Below, in pieces: positions 15,443-24,450 of a DNA stretch of 64,000 nt. Each line of letters starts with the position of its first letter. Positions within the stretch are counted from its first letter, which is position 1. Below the pieces are notes generated by a model that worked only from the letters and a program-made list of their open reading frames with translations, made no database searches and had not been told where the DNA came from. A program made the position numbers and the translations under genes. Origin of the DNA: Paenibacillus monticola (GTDB lineage Bacteria; Bacillota; Bacilli; Paenibacillales; Paenibacillaceae); contig NZ_WJXB01000019.1 of assembly GCF_009664975.1 (NCBI RefSeq), positions 1 to 64,000 of the forward strand, read 5' to 3'.

Positions 15443-16109
15443 ATCAGCCCCCTATCTACTCGGCCTGCACCCCGTAGTACTAACCGCTGCTACGCTGCTG
15501 ATTGAGCGCTCTTATACACGCGGTGTTCCAATTCTTATTACCCAAGGGCTGCGCACAATTGTTGAGCAGAATGCGTTATATGCGCAAGGCCGTACTAAGC
15601 CGGGTTCCATTGTCACTAATGCCCGCGGGGGGGAGAGCTACCACAATTATGGGTTGGCTGTGGATTTTGCACTATTGTTGCCGGATGGGAAAAGCGTCTC
15701 TTGGGATATGAATCGGGACGGCAACAGGGATCATACTGCGGATTGGCAAGAGGTGGTTTGTCAGGGGAAGGCTTTAGGTTTGGAATGGGGAGGGGATTGG
15801 ACCAGCTTCAAGGACTACTCTCATTTTCAGCTGACTTTTGGACTAACAATTACGCAGCTATGTGCGGGATCTAGACCCTCCCCCTCTGCAGTAGAAGCAG
15901 CGAACAGGATCATCAATCAGGAGGAGAACCAGATAGTGGAGAAAGAGGTCATCGCAGTTGTGAAAGTTAATGGGGTTAAGATAGCAGATGGATTTCTGGA
16001 TAACGGTATAACCTATGTACCAGTGCGCATTCTTGCTGAAGCACTGGGAGCACAGGTAGGTTACGACTCTACAACTAAAACGGTTGAGATTACAGCACGC
16101 GCCAAGTAG
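15411..16109 (+). CDS. Endolysin: M15 L-Ala-D-Glu/D-Ala carboxypeptidase-type with stalk domain
   Basis: The start is ATG 15411, with GGAGG 10 bp upstream inside the holin gene; 232 residues. Residues about 10-140 form an M15-family (CwlK/VanY-like) peptidase with the zinc-site pattern SYHNYGLAVDFAL and, further on, a WGGDWTSFKDYSHFQL block carrying the second His. Residues about 180-232 (VKVNGVKIADGFLDNGITYV then VRILAEALG) form a copper-amine-oxidase N-terminal-like stalk domain, common in Paenibacillus extracellular proteins. It is expected to cut peptidoglycan peptide bridges during lysis. Confidence 0.88.
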   Translation: MMLTMNQVKNKSAPYLLGLHPVVLTAATLLIERSYTRGVPILITQGLRTIVEQNALYAQGRTKPGSIVTNARGGESYHNYGLAVDFALLLPDGKSVSWDMNRDGNRDHTADWQEVVCQGKALGLEWGGDWTSFKDYSHFQLTFGLTITQLCAGSRPSPSAVEAANRIINQEENQIVEKEVIAVVKVNGVKIADGFLDNGITYVPVRILAEALGAQVGYDSTTKTVEITARAK

Positions 16110-16175
16110 TAATGCAATAAAGATCCAGGCGTATCCGTCGAAGTAGTTGAACTGGATAAGTAGGTGAATAATTTC

Positions 16176-16226
16176 AGGGGCTTTTCTGAAAGGTCTTGAT
16201 TGACCTAAGGAAAAAGCCCTATTTTA
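16176..16226 (+). terminator. Terminator at the right end of the phage-tail locus
   Basis: AGGGGCTTTTC (from 16176) pairs with the GGAAAAAGCCCT block ending at 16220, enclosing an inner AGGTC/GACCT stem, and is followed by ATTTTAC. It closes the lysis module before the chromosomal LysR gene. Confidence 0.8.
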
Positions 16227-16353
16227 CTATAAATGAAGATTTCCCACTATATTTACTGGGTGTAATGCAGATATTAACTTTTTCAGCGATTTGTTTTAAC
16301 ATACATAGAATTTTTCAATGCTATCGTGTAGTTATAGGCGAGGAGTGTTGAGT

Positions 16354-17247
16354 GTGAATCTGAATTTAATTAAACTGCAGATCGTTGAGCTGCTGAATAA
16401 ACATAAGAAAATAACGGCAGTAGCCGATGAACTCGGACTAAAGCAACCTACGGTTACGTATCACCTGAAGAATCTGGAGCAGCAATTGGGTGGAAAATTA
16501 TTTGAATCCAGGATGGACAAAATGATTCTGACGGAGAGCGGAAGAGCGTTTCTTCATTATGCAGTCAAGATTAATGCCCTCGCCGCTGAGGCGGAGCGGG
16601 TCGTTAAGGAATTTAGTAACGCAGGGCGGGGAACACTTAAGATTGGTGCTAGTTATGTACCTGCTACCTATATCCTTCCAAGAATATTGAGCCAGTTTGG
16701 AGAACAGCATTCAGGGGTAACTATCTCATTATCCGTTAAGCCGTCTCCTATGATTAAAGAAATGCTGGTGAGCCATGAGATTGATCTTGGTATTTTATCC
16801 ACGGAATCCTTTTATCTGCCCAATCTGCATAATCAGGCGCTCTGCGAGGATGAACTTGTTTTGGTATTTGCTCCCAGTCATGAGTTTGCTGTCCTCTCTG
16901 AACTCAGTCCGTTGGTCATTGCTTCGGCAAACTTCATTCTGCACGAAAAGGAATCAAGCACGCGCCAAATGACGGATAAATGGTTCGAGCAATGTACATT
17001 GCAGCCAAAAGCTCCAATTCTGCTGGATTCTCTTGAGGCTATTAAACAATCCTTGCTAAGCGGGAAGCATGTGTCCTTCATTTCAAAGCTGGCTGTAGAG
17101 GATGAGGTAGCTAGAGGGATACTAATGATGCGGACCATACCAGACTATAACTTTCACAGGCATATTTTTTATTCCTATAATCGTGATCGGCATTACTCTC
17201 CTTTAATTGGACTGTTTATAGATTTACTCCGCACAATTCGCCTCTAA
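16354..17247 (+). CDS. LysR-family transcriptional regulator
   Basis: I prefer GTG 16354, 8 bp behind AGGAG, giving about 297 residues; an in-frame ATG at 16318 would add 12. Residues 1-60 are a LysR winged helix (AVADELGLKQPTVTYHLKNLEQQLGGKLFE), followed by a periplasmic-binding-protein-like effector domain starting near residue 80 (GTLKIGASYVPATYILPRIL). It lies on the same strand about 220 bp upstream of ppc, so it may regulate ppc or simply be a neighbour. Its effector is unknown. Confidence 0.88.
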   Translation: MNLNLIKLQIVELLNKHKKITAVADELGLKQPTVTYHLKNLEQQLGGKLFESRMDKMILTESGRAFLHYAVKINALAAEAERVVKEFSNAGRGTLKIGASYVPATYILPRILSQFGEQHSGVTISLSVKPSPMIKEMLVSHEIDLGILSTESFYLPNLHNQALCEDELVLVFAPSHEFAVLSELSPLVIASANFILHEKESSTRQMTDKWFEQCTLQPKAPILLDSLEAIKQSLLSGKHVSFISKLAVEDEVARGILMMRTIPDYNFHRHIFYSYNRDRHYSPLIGLFIDLLRTIRL

Positions 17248-17303
17248 GTACATAAATACTCTATTATAGAAGCTATATAGCTAACAGACGTCGTTAAATA
17301 TTT

Positions 17304-17336
17304 TTGACTGTATAAATACTCGAATTGGTGTATAAT
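17304..17336 (+). promoter_or_regulatory. Candidate ppc promoter
   Basis: TTGACT at 17304-17309 and a perfect TATAAT at 17331-17336. The spacer is 21 bp, longer than the 17-bp optimum, so the -35 assignment is weak although the -10 is strong. It lies 130 bp upstream of ppc. Confidence 0.4.
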
Positions 17337-17466
17337 CTTAATTGCTGTAGCGCTTTACAGCGTAATATAGTTGGAGATTTCCGAGCGGTTTTATTGTATG
17401 ATATGAGGAAAGCTTCAAATAGACAATGCTAAAAACATTGATCCGGAAGAGGATGGGGGGAGCAGA

Positions 17467-20259
17467 ATGACCGAACTTACGACTACCGTTAGCAAAAGCA
17501 ACTCCAACAATCTGCTGCGGCGGGACGTACGGTTCCTGGGGAATATTTTGGGCGAGGTCTTGGTTCACCAAGGTGGTAACGAACTGCTGGAGATCGTGGA
17601 GAAGATCCGCGAGACCAGTAAATCTTTGCGCTCATTGTTTTTGCCTGAACTGCACAGTGAATTTAAGGAGTTAATCAGTTCTCTGGACCCAGAGAATCGT
17701 CATCAGGTGATACGGGCTTTCGCCATTTATTTTCAATTGGTGAATATTGCCGAACAGAATCACCGGATTCGCCGCAAGCGTGACTATGAACGTTCAGCCG
17801 GGGAGACAGTACAGCCGGGTTCGATCGAAAGCGCGATTCAGGAGCTCCGCGAACGTGATTTCTCCCAGGAAGATGTGCGTGAGATTATCAAAGGCATGTC
17901 GTTGGAGCTAGTTATGACGGCTCACCCCACAGAAGCCATGCGCCGGGCTATTCTTGATATTCATAAGCGGATAGCTGACGATGTGACGGGCCTCGATAAC
18001 CCAACCTTAACCTTCCGGGAACGTGAGCAACTTCGGGAGAAGCTACTTAATGAAGTAATTACATTATGGCAAACGGATGAGCTTCGTGATCGTAAGCCTA
18101 CGGTTCTCGATGAAGTTCGTAATGGAATGTATTATTTCCATGAGACGATCTTCCATGTTTTGCCGGATGTTTACCAAGAACTCGAACGATGTTTAAGTAA
18201 ATATTATCCAGGGCAGAACTGGCATGTGCCAACCTATCTACGCTTTGGATCGTGGATTGGCGGCGACCGTGACGGTAACCCTTCCGTAACTTCTTCCGTA
18301 ACGCTGGAGACGCTTCGTATGCAACGTAAGTTAGCCATCAGGGAATACCAGCGTATCATGCGTGAATTGATGCAGTACCTAAGCTTTAGCACAAGTATTG
18401 TCAATGTAACACCGGAACTGCTCGAATCCATTGAACTGAACCGGGGCATTCTCAATATCGATAAGGGTAAAATGTGGCATAATGACAACGAACCCTACCG
18501 AATTAAGCTTAGTTATATGATCGCCAAGACACAGAACGTGCTGGATGATGAGAAAAAGGGCACGCCGGAGCGCTATTCTTCACCTGAGGAGTTCATTGAT
18601 GATTTGAATGTTATCGACCGCAGTCTACGGCATCATTATGCCGATTATGTGGCCGACACCTATATAAAGAAGCTAATCCGTCAAGTCGAGCTGTTCGGTT
18701 TCCATACAGCAACCCTTGATGTTCGCCAGCATAGTCAGGAGCATGAAAATGCGATGACAGAAATCTTGGAGAAAATGAATATCACACCGGATTACTCTAA
18801 GCTGACAGAGAATGAAAAGGTCAATCTTCTGGAGAACTTGCTTAATGATCCGCGGCCTTTAACTTCGCCTTATCAGGCTTATAGCGAGAGTACTGAGGAG
18901 TGTCTGGGAGTGTACCGGACCATATTCAAAGCCCAGGATGAATATGGCAAACAGTGTATTACGAGTTATCTCATTAGTATGGCTGAGGCTGCGAGTGACA
19001 TTCTTGAGGTTATGGTATTCTCCAAAGAGGTTGGTTTATTCCGCAAGGACAATGATGGTACGGTCGTATGCACCTTGCAGGCTGTACCGCTCTTTGAAAC
19101 TATTGAAGATCTACATGAGGCCCCACAAATCATGCATACGCTGCTTAGTCTGCCTATCTACCGTGATGCGGTAAGAGCTATGAATGATCTGCAAGAAATT
19201 ATGCTTGGTTATTCGGATAGTAATAAAGATGGCGGTGTGGTGACTGCTAACTGGGAGCTTCGCGTTGCTCTGCAGCAAATTACAGCTACAGCTGACGAAT
19301 TTGGCATCAAGCTGAAGTTCTTCCATGGACGAGGCGGAGCGCTTGGACGCGGTGGAATGCCGCTGAACCGTAGCATCTTGGCCCAGCCAGCTTCAACTAT
19401 TGGTGGGGGCATTAAGATTACAGAACAGGGTGAGGTTATTTCCTCCCGTTATTCGATGCAGGGTATTGCCTACCGCAGTTTGGAACAGGCAACCTCAGCA
19501 CTTGTGACGGCAGCGATTAATGCCAGAACGCCACAAGCAGATTTGTATGAAGCCAAGTGGGATGAGATTGTCGCCAACATTTCCGAAGTCTCACTGAACA
19601 AATATCAGGATTTGATCTTCCGTGATCCGGATTTCCTGACCTACTTCAAAGAATCAACGCCACTACCTGAGGTTGGAGAGCTTAATATCGGCTCCCGTCC
19701 TTCCAAACGGAAGAACAGTGATCGATTTGAGGATCTGCGGGCTATCCCATGGGTATTTGCTTGGACGCAGAGCCGCTATTTGCTACCGGCTTGGTATGCC
19801 GCTGGAACAGGGCTGCAAAGCTTCTATCAGGGTAAGGAAGAGAATATGAAGATCATGCAGCATATGTATGAGAGCTTCTCCTTCTTCACTACTCTGATTG
19901 ATACGCTGCAAATGGCTATTGCCAAAGCGGACTTGGTTATCGCCAAGGAATATGCAAGTATGGGCAAGAATGAGGAAGCACGTCTACGGATCTTTGGACA
20001 GATTGAAGAGGAATTCAAGCTGACCTCAGAGCTGATTCTCAAAATTACTAGACAGCAGGATATTCTGGATAACGTACCTGTTATTCAAGAGTCGATCCGG
20101 CTGCGCAATCCTTACGTCGATCCGCTGAGTTATCTGCAGGTTCAATTGTTGTCCGAACTTAGAGAACTTCGTGACGGTGACGGTGATGATCCAGATCTGC
20201 TGCGCGAGGTATTGCTTACCATTAACGGAATTGCTGCCGGCCTTCGGAATACGGGCTGA
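17467..20259 (+). CDS. ppc: Phosphoenolpyruvate carboxylase
   Basis: A 930-residue protein with all PEPC landmarks: VMTAHPTEAMRR with the catalytic His (about residue 156), FGSWIGGDRDGNP (about 260), GYSDSNKDGG (about 580), FHGRGGALGRGG (about 620), and the C-terminal RNTG. It carboxylates phosphoenolpyruvate with bicarbonate to oxaloacetate, replenishing the TCA cycle, in the cytoplasm as a tetramer. Ribosome binding site GGGGGGAG precedes the ATG. It is a single-gene unit with a strong terminator. Confidence 0.98.
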   Translation: MTELTTTVSKSNSNNLLRRDVRFLGNILGEVLVHQGGNELLEIVEKIRETSKSLRSLFLPELHSEFKELISSLDPENRHQVIRAFAIYFQLVNIAEQNHRIRRKRDYERSAGETVQPGSIESAIQELRERDFSQEDVREIIKGMSLELVMTAHPTEAMRRAILDIHKRIADDVTGLDNPTLTFREREQLREKLLNEVITLWQTDELRDRKPTVLDEVRNGMYYFHETIFHVLPDVYQELERCLSKYYPGQNWHVPTYLRFGSWIGGDRDGNPSVTSSVTLETLRMQRKLAIREYQRIMRELMQYLSFSTSIVNVTPELLESIELNRGILNIDKGKMWHNDNEPYRIKLSYMIAKTQNVLDDEKKGTPERYSSPEEFIDDLNVIDRSLRHHYADYVADTYIKKLIRQVELFGFHTATLDVRQHSQEHENAMTEILEKMNITPDYSKLTENEKVNLLENLLNDPRPLTSPYQAYSESTEECLGVYRTIFKAQDEYGKQCITSYLISMAEAASDILEVMVFSKEVGLFRKDNDGTVVCTLQAVPLFETIEDLHEAPQIMHTLLSLPIYRDAVRAMNDLQEIMLGYSDSNKDGGVVTANWELRVALQQITATADEFGIKLKFFHGRGGALGRGGMPLNRSILAQPASTIGGGIKITEQGEVISSRYSMQGIAYRSLEQATSALVTAAINARTPQADLYEAKWDEIVANISEVSLNKYQDLIFRDPDFLTYFKESTPLPEVGELNIGSRPSKRKNSDRFEDLRAIPWVFAWTQSRYLLPAWYAAGTGLQSFYQGKEENMKIMQHMYESFSFFTTLIDTLQMAIAKADLVIAKEYASMGKNEEARLRIFGQIEEEFKLTSELILKITRQQDILDNVPVIQESIRLRNPYVDPLSYLQVQLLSELRELRDGDGDDPDLLREVLLTINGIAAGLRNTG

Positions 20260-20284
20260 TATTCTGACCAATTTAACTATTACT

Positions 20285-20317
20285 AACCGTCCGCCCGTAT
20301 CTGGGCGGACGGTTGTT
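20285..20317 (+). terminator. Terminator of ppc
   Basis: A perfect 12-bp hairpin: AACCGTCCGCCC pairs with GGGCGGACGGTT around loop GTATCT, then GTTTGT. It starts 26 bp after the stop codon. Confidence 0.9.
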
Positions 20318-20391
20318 TGTGTATGTTCTAACAATAACAGCGATTCAAAAGTCACAGGTTCTCGTAGTTGCGGCATATTAACGAATTGAAT

Positions 20392-20420
20392 TTGCAGTGT
20401 TATGGATTAAATTGTATAGA
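20392..20420 (+). promoter_or_regulatory. Candidate sigma-A promoter upstream of sigW
   Basis: TTGCAG (20392-20397), a 17-bp spacer, and TATAGA (20415-20420), about 120 bp upstream of the sigma-factor gene. I do not see an ECF-type promoter here. The autoregulated-looking ECF promoter lies downstream, between sigW and rsiW. Confidence 0.5.
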
Positions 20421-20538
20421 AGGTAACAATACATACCTTGATTTTTGCACAAACATGAATTACGATTTAAGTGCTTGTTCTATGGATATTTTGTAAATGC
20501 TGGAATACCAAGGGCGGCAAGTCTGGGGGAGTTAACAG

Positions 20539-21105
20539 GTGGAGAATCCGGAAGGCAGATTGACAAAGCTCGCCTTGAAAGGCGACCAAAGGGCATTTGC
20601 TGAGCTTGTAGAACTATATAAAGACAAAATATATCATTTAGCTTACCGAATGCTGAACAACCGCCATGAGGCGGAGGATATTGTTCAGGAGACCTTTTTG
20701 CGTGTGTATAGAAACTTGGATCGCTATGATGATAAACAGAAGTTCTCAACTTGGATATACCGGATTGGCACGAATCTTTGTATCGACAGGTTGCGCAAGC
20801 GGAAGCCAACCTTTTCTCTGGATGCCGAAATGAACGACCAGGAGGGCGTTGATGGCTATTCACTGATTCCGAGCGACAATGTGACGCCAGAGACGGAATT
20901 GTTGCTCTCCGAGACGCAGAGACTGATTTATGAGGCCATTGACAGCCTACCTGTGAAATATAGGTCGGTGATGATTCTGAGGTATCTGCAGGATTTGTCG
21001 CTTCAGGAGATTAGTGACGTGATGGATATACCTGTAACAACGATTAAGACCCGTGTACATCGTGGGCGTGAATTTTTACGTAAAAAATTAGGCCCCAAAA
21101 TGTAA
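20539..21105 (+). CDS. sigW: ECF RNA polymerase sigma factor SigW-like
   Basis: A 188-residue sigma-70 family protein of the SigW group. Region 2 is at about residues 22-90 (YHLAYRMLNNRHEAEDIVQE; FSTWIYRIGTNLCIDRLRKR), and region 4 at about 130-180 (SLQEISDVMDIPVTTIKTRV). The start is GTG with GGGGGAG upstream. In Bacillus SigW governs cell-envelope stress genes and is held by RsiW, encoded next. The adjoining cdaA operon is a common neighbour in Bacillales. Confidence 0.92.
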   Translation: MENPEGRLTKLALKGDQRAFAELVELYKDKIYHLAYRMLNNRHEAEDIVQETFLRVYRNLDRYDDKQKFSTWIYRIGTNLCIDRLRKRKPTFSLDAEMNDQEGVDGYSLIPSDNVTPETELLLSETQRLIYEAIDSLPVKYRSVMILRYLQDLSLQEISDVMDIPVTTIKTRVHRGREFLRKKLGPKM

Positions 21106-21121
21106 AATAGATTTAATTTTG

Positions 21122-21147
21122 TGAAACGTCTTGCTAACAATGGCGTA
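21122..21147 (+). promoter_or_regulatory. SigW-type ECF promoter between sigW and rsiW
   Basis: TGAAAC (21122-21127), a spacer of exactly 16 bp, and CGTA (21144-21147), an exact match to the Bacillus sigma-W consensus TGAAAC-N16-CGTA. It starts 17 bp after the sigW stop and about 80 bp before rsiW. It implies extra, SigW-dependent production of the anti-sigma factor. Confidence 0.75.
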
Positions 21148-21225
21148 TGTAAGTTAAGCAAGTCTTATGTACCTGCCACTTTGTCTTAGGATAATTAAAT
21201 AGCACTCATGAAAGGATTGGCTCCT

Positions 21226-21840
21226 ATGGAATGCAAACTGGCCGTCTCTATGATGCATGATTACTTGGATGACGACTTGCCCGGACAGCAGCAGAGAGAA
21301 TTGAAGGAGCATCTTCTATCCTGTACAGATTGCCGTGTGAAGTTCAAAGAATTGGAACAGACCGATATGCTGATGTTCTCCCTGATGCACCACAATCCTG
21401 TGGCCTCAGAGGATCTTGTAGACCGGATTATGAATTCAATACCGAAATCCAAGAAAGAAAGAGGCTTTGTCACCTGGATAAAGAGACATCCTGCGCTTAC
21501 AGCAGCGTCCCTATTTCTTGTTGTCATGCTGATGAGTACAGTTACTCTTGGAAATTCGGACAGACAGCTAGTGGTCAGGGGTTCCGATCTTGATCAGGTT
21601 GTCATCAAAGGAGATACGGTTATTGTACCTTCCGGCAAAGTCATTTCCGGTGATCTTACAGTGGAGAACGGCAAAACTCAGGTATTCGGGGAAGTAAACG
21701 GCAATGTAACAGTCATCGACGGTTCTCTATATCAAGCATCAACGGCTCATATTTCCGGGCAAGTCAAAAGCATAGACCAAGCGGTAAGCTGGATCTGGTA
21801 TAAAGTGACAAACATGTTCTCTGAAGTCGCCTACCGTTAA
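21226..21840 (+). CDS. rsiW: Anti-sigma-W factor RsiW-like, zinc-finger membrane protein
   Basis: I favour ATG 21226 (AAAGGA upstream), giving 204 residues; ATG 21208 adds six. Residues 1-45 form an anti-sigma zinc domain with the HLLSCTDC (HxxxCxxC) motif. A single membrane helix lies at about 92-110 (ALTAASLFLVVMLMSTVTL). The outer domain carries G-x-V/L strand repeats (SGDLTVENGKTQVFGEVNGN) resembling polymer-forming or bactofilin-like beta repeats rather than the Bacillus RsiW ectodomain. It should sequester SigW until regulated proteolysis. Confidence 0.87.
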   Translation: MECKLAVSMMHDYLDDDLPGQQQRELKEHLLSCTDCRVKFKELEQTDMLMFSLMHHNPVASEDLVDRIMNSIPKSKKERGFVTWIKRHPALTAASLFLVVMLMSTVTLGNSDRQLVVRGSDLDQVVIKGDTVIVPSGKVISGDLTVENGKTQVFGEVNGNVTVIDGSLYQASTAHISGQVKSIDQAVSWIWYKVTNMFSEVAYR

Positions 21841-21874
21841 TTAATGTTGGTTGCTTTAAGCAGGAATATCCTTT

Positions 21875-21908
21875 GCGCCTCTTTTTCCGGAAAGATGGCG
21901 CTTTTTTA
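21875..21908 (+). terminator. Terminator of sigW-rsiW
   Basis: GCGCC and CTTT on the 5' side pair with AAAG and GGCGC on the 3' side with one internal mismatch, followed by TTTTTT. Confidence 0.88.
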
Positions 21909-22050
21909 TGTCTGAAAAGGCATATTTTATAAATGACATTTGTGCTAAACTTGCAACCTGAGCGTGAACGTTATAACCTAGGTATGATACAGAGCTAACA
22001 GATATTTTACATAAACCCAGCTTATTATGAAATGATGGGGGTTTTAGGCA

Positions 22051-22881
22051 ATGAGTTATTTTACAGACCTTACATGGAAAGAGTCCATTAAAGATATAAT
22101 CGATATACTGATCGTCAGCTACATTATTTATAAAGTGCTCAACATGGTGCGCGGTACCCGTGCGGTTCAACTGCTGAAGGGTATTCTAGTGCTGGTTGTT
22201 ATTTGGGCGCTCAGCACCCTCTTAGATTTGTACACACTGAAATGGCTAATGAATCAGATGTTTACGTTTGGAGTGCTGGCGGTATTTATTATTTTTCAGC
22301 CGGAACTGCGAAGGGGACTGGAGCAGCTGGGTCGAGGGAAGTTTTTCGGACGAGCTGTGGAGAATGATGAAGAGATTGGAAAGTTAATAGGCGAAGTTAT
22401 TAAAGCTGTGAATTATTTAGCACAACGAAAGATAGGGGCATTAATTGTATTCGAGAGAGCCACGGGGCTTAATGAATATACAGAATCCGGTATCCCTATG
22501 CGTTCTTTGGTCAGCTCCGAGCTGCTGATTAATATTTTTATACCGAATACCCCTCTGCATGACGGGGCCCTTATCATGCAGGGTAACCAGATTGCGGCTG
22601 CCGCCTGTTATTTGCCATTGTCGGAGAACCCATTTATCAGCAAAGAGCTGGGGACACGGCATCGTGCGGCTATCGGGATTAGTGAAGTGGCAGATTCCGT
22701 GTCTGTTATTGTATCAGAGGAGACCGGACAGATTTCCCTGGCCATTAATGGTCAGATCGTGAGAGATATAAAAGAAGAATCGTTGATTTCCAAGCTCTAT
22801 CAAGAATTGCGTTCGAATTCTCCACTGAAGGATAAAGGTTCTGCTTTCTGGAAACGGAAGGGGGACAAGAGCAATGGATAA
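22051..22881 (+). CDS. cdaA: Diadenylate cyclase CdaA
   Basis: A 276-residue membrane enzyme that condenses two ATP into cyclic di-AMP. Three N-terminal membrane helices cover about residues 10-85 (IIDILIVSYIIYKVL; GILVLVVIWALSTLL; FTFGVLAVFIIFQPEL). The DisA_N catalytic domain shows the DGA motif (TPLHDGALI) and the RHR motif (GTRHRAAIGISE). It overlaps cdaR by 8 bp and sits in the conserved cdaA-cdaR-glmM order, which links c-di-AMP to peptidoglycan precursor supply. Confidence 0.97.
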   Translation: MSYFTDLTWKESIKDIIDILIVSYIIYKVLNMVRGTRAVQLLKGILVLVVIWALSTLLDLYTLKWLMNQMFTFGVLAVFIIFQPELRRGLEQLGRGKFFGRAVENDEEIGKLIGEVIKAVNYLAQRKIGALIVFERATGLNEYTESGIPMRSLVSSELLINIFIPNTPLHDGALIMQGNQIAAAACYLPLSENPFISKELGTRHRAAIGISEVADSVSVIVSEETGQISLAINGQIVRDIKEESLISKLYQELRSNSPLKDKGSAFWKRKGDKSNG

Positions 22882-24340
22882 GTGGATGAAGAATAACAAT
22901 TTCAATAAAATCCTTGCACTTGCGTTCGGAATTATGCTGTGGGCCATGGTACATGTCGATACCGTGCCTGTGTCGCAGACGACGGTAAGCACCCAAACAA
23001 AGATTATTGAGAACGTGAAGATCAATGTTACCGGCTTTGATGAAGATAAATATGTTATGGATAAAGATGTGGATAGCGTAAGAATGGAAGTTCAGGGCAA
23101 ACGATCGGATATCACCTACAAAGTATCGGATGCTTACGAGGTGACGCTTGACCTAAGTGATGTTCAACCAGGCGATACTACGCTCCCACTGCAGTATTCG
23201 CTGCCTAAAGGTGTGGAACTCGTCAGAATGACACCTGAAGAAGTGAACGTGCATATAGAACTGCGGAATACGAAGTCTTTTCCGATAACGATGATAACTA
23301 AAGGTAAACCTGCGGATGGTTATCAGCTCGGCACCCCTGTCCTTCAGCCAATAGGTACAGCCGAGGTTACCCTTGCTGCCAGTGAGTTGAGTAAAGTGGC
23401 GAAGGTGCAAGGAACGATTGAGCTGGATGGCGAAAGCGATACATTCAAAGAAAATAAAATGAAGCTTTATGCTTACGATAGCAGCGGCAATGAAATTCCA
23501 AATGCAGTAATCGAGCCTTCAAGCGTATCTGTTGAAATCCCGATAACCTTACCTTTCAAAAGTTTACCCCTGGAAATTGGTTATACGGGTCAGCTTCCGG
23601 ACTCGCTGGTATTATCCAGAGTCACTCCAGAACTCGAGTCGGTTGTAGTCTATGGACAGAAAGACGTTTTGGCATCCTTATCTTCATATGAGGCTGCAAT
23701 TGATCTTAGTTCTATTGATGCCGCAGGTACAGCGCAGCTAAAGGCGGAACTAAAGCCTCCGGCAGGTATTGAGAAAATTGAGCCTGCAACGGTAAATGTT
23801 ACGGTATCCACCTCAAAGATAGCAGAGCGGACCATTGACAGCATTCCAATTAAGCTGGAGGGCGTGAGCAGCGGATTAGAGGCAGTTATCACTACACCTG
23901 AGAGCAAAGCTATTTCACTTACATTAGCTGGGGCACCCACTCTATTGGACCAGCTGGATCAGGACAATATTGTGGTAATTGCTGATGTTAGCGGACTTGC
24001 TGCTGGCACTCACGAAGTGGCTTTACAGGTGTCTCTGCCCCGGTTCATTGCACTTGGAAATTCGAGTGAACCATTAACTGTAACTGTGCAAGTGCAATCA
24101 CCAGCAACTCCAGTTCCCTCGAAAGCACCGGAAACGGGGAGTGTAGCCACTCCGGAGCCAAGCTCTGAACCTGTCGTAGGCGATGGAGACGTTACAGAGG
24201 CTCCTACGCATAGTACCGGAGCTGTTGAAACGACAGCACCGACCCCGAGCCCCGTTCAGTCTGATAGCGCTGGGTCGAACAGCGGGACGGCTAATGGCAC
24301 CGAGATTACAGGGAACGCCGCAAGTACAGGCGGGACGTAA
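22874..24340 (+). CDS. cdaR: YbbR-domain regulator CdaR
   Basis: A 488-residue protein with a short cytoplasmic N-terminus, one membrane helix (ILALAFGIMLWAMVHVDTV), several extracytoplasmic YbbR repeats (about 45-400), and a Pro/Ser/Thr-rich tail of about 80 residues (SPATPVPSKAPETGSVATPE). CdaR binds CdaA and modulates its activity. Start and cdaA stop overlap by 8 bp. The disordered tail is longer than in many relatives. Confidence 0.93.
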   Translation: MDKWMKNNNFNKILALAFGIMLWAMVHVDTVPVSQTTVSTQTKIIENVKINVTGFDEDKYVMDKDVDSVRMEVQGKRSDITYKVSDAYEVTLDLSDVQPGDTTLPLQYSLPKGVELVRMTPEEVNVHIELRNTKSFPITMITKGKPADGYQLGTPVLQPIGTAEVTLAASELSKVAKVQGTIELDGESDTFKENKMKLYAYDSSGNEIPNAVIEPSSVSVEIPITLPFKSLPLEIGYTGQLPDSLVLSRVTPELESVVVYGQKDVLASLSSYEAAIDLSSIDAAGTAQLKAELKPPAGIEKIEPATVNVTVSTSKIAERTIDSIPIKLEGVSSGLEAVITTPESKAISLTLAGAPTLLDQLDQDNIVVIADVSGLAAGTHEVALQVSLPRFIALGNSSEPLTVTVQVQSPATPVPSKAPETGSVATPEPSSEPVVGDGDVTEAPTHSTGAVETTAPTPSPVQSDSAGSNSGTANGTEITGNAASTGGT

Positions 24341-24450
24341 CTTTTTGGATAAATTCACGTCTATTTATATGTTCTATTTGCACACAGAGCAGGTATTAAG
24401 CCATACAATAATTCATTAAGCTATAGCAGCATAATCAAAGGAGAAAACAC

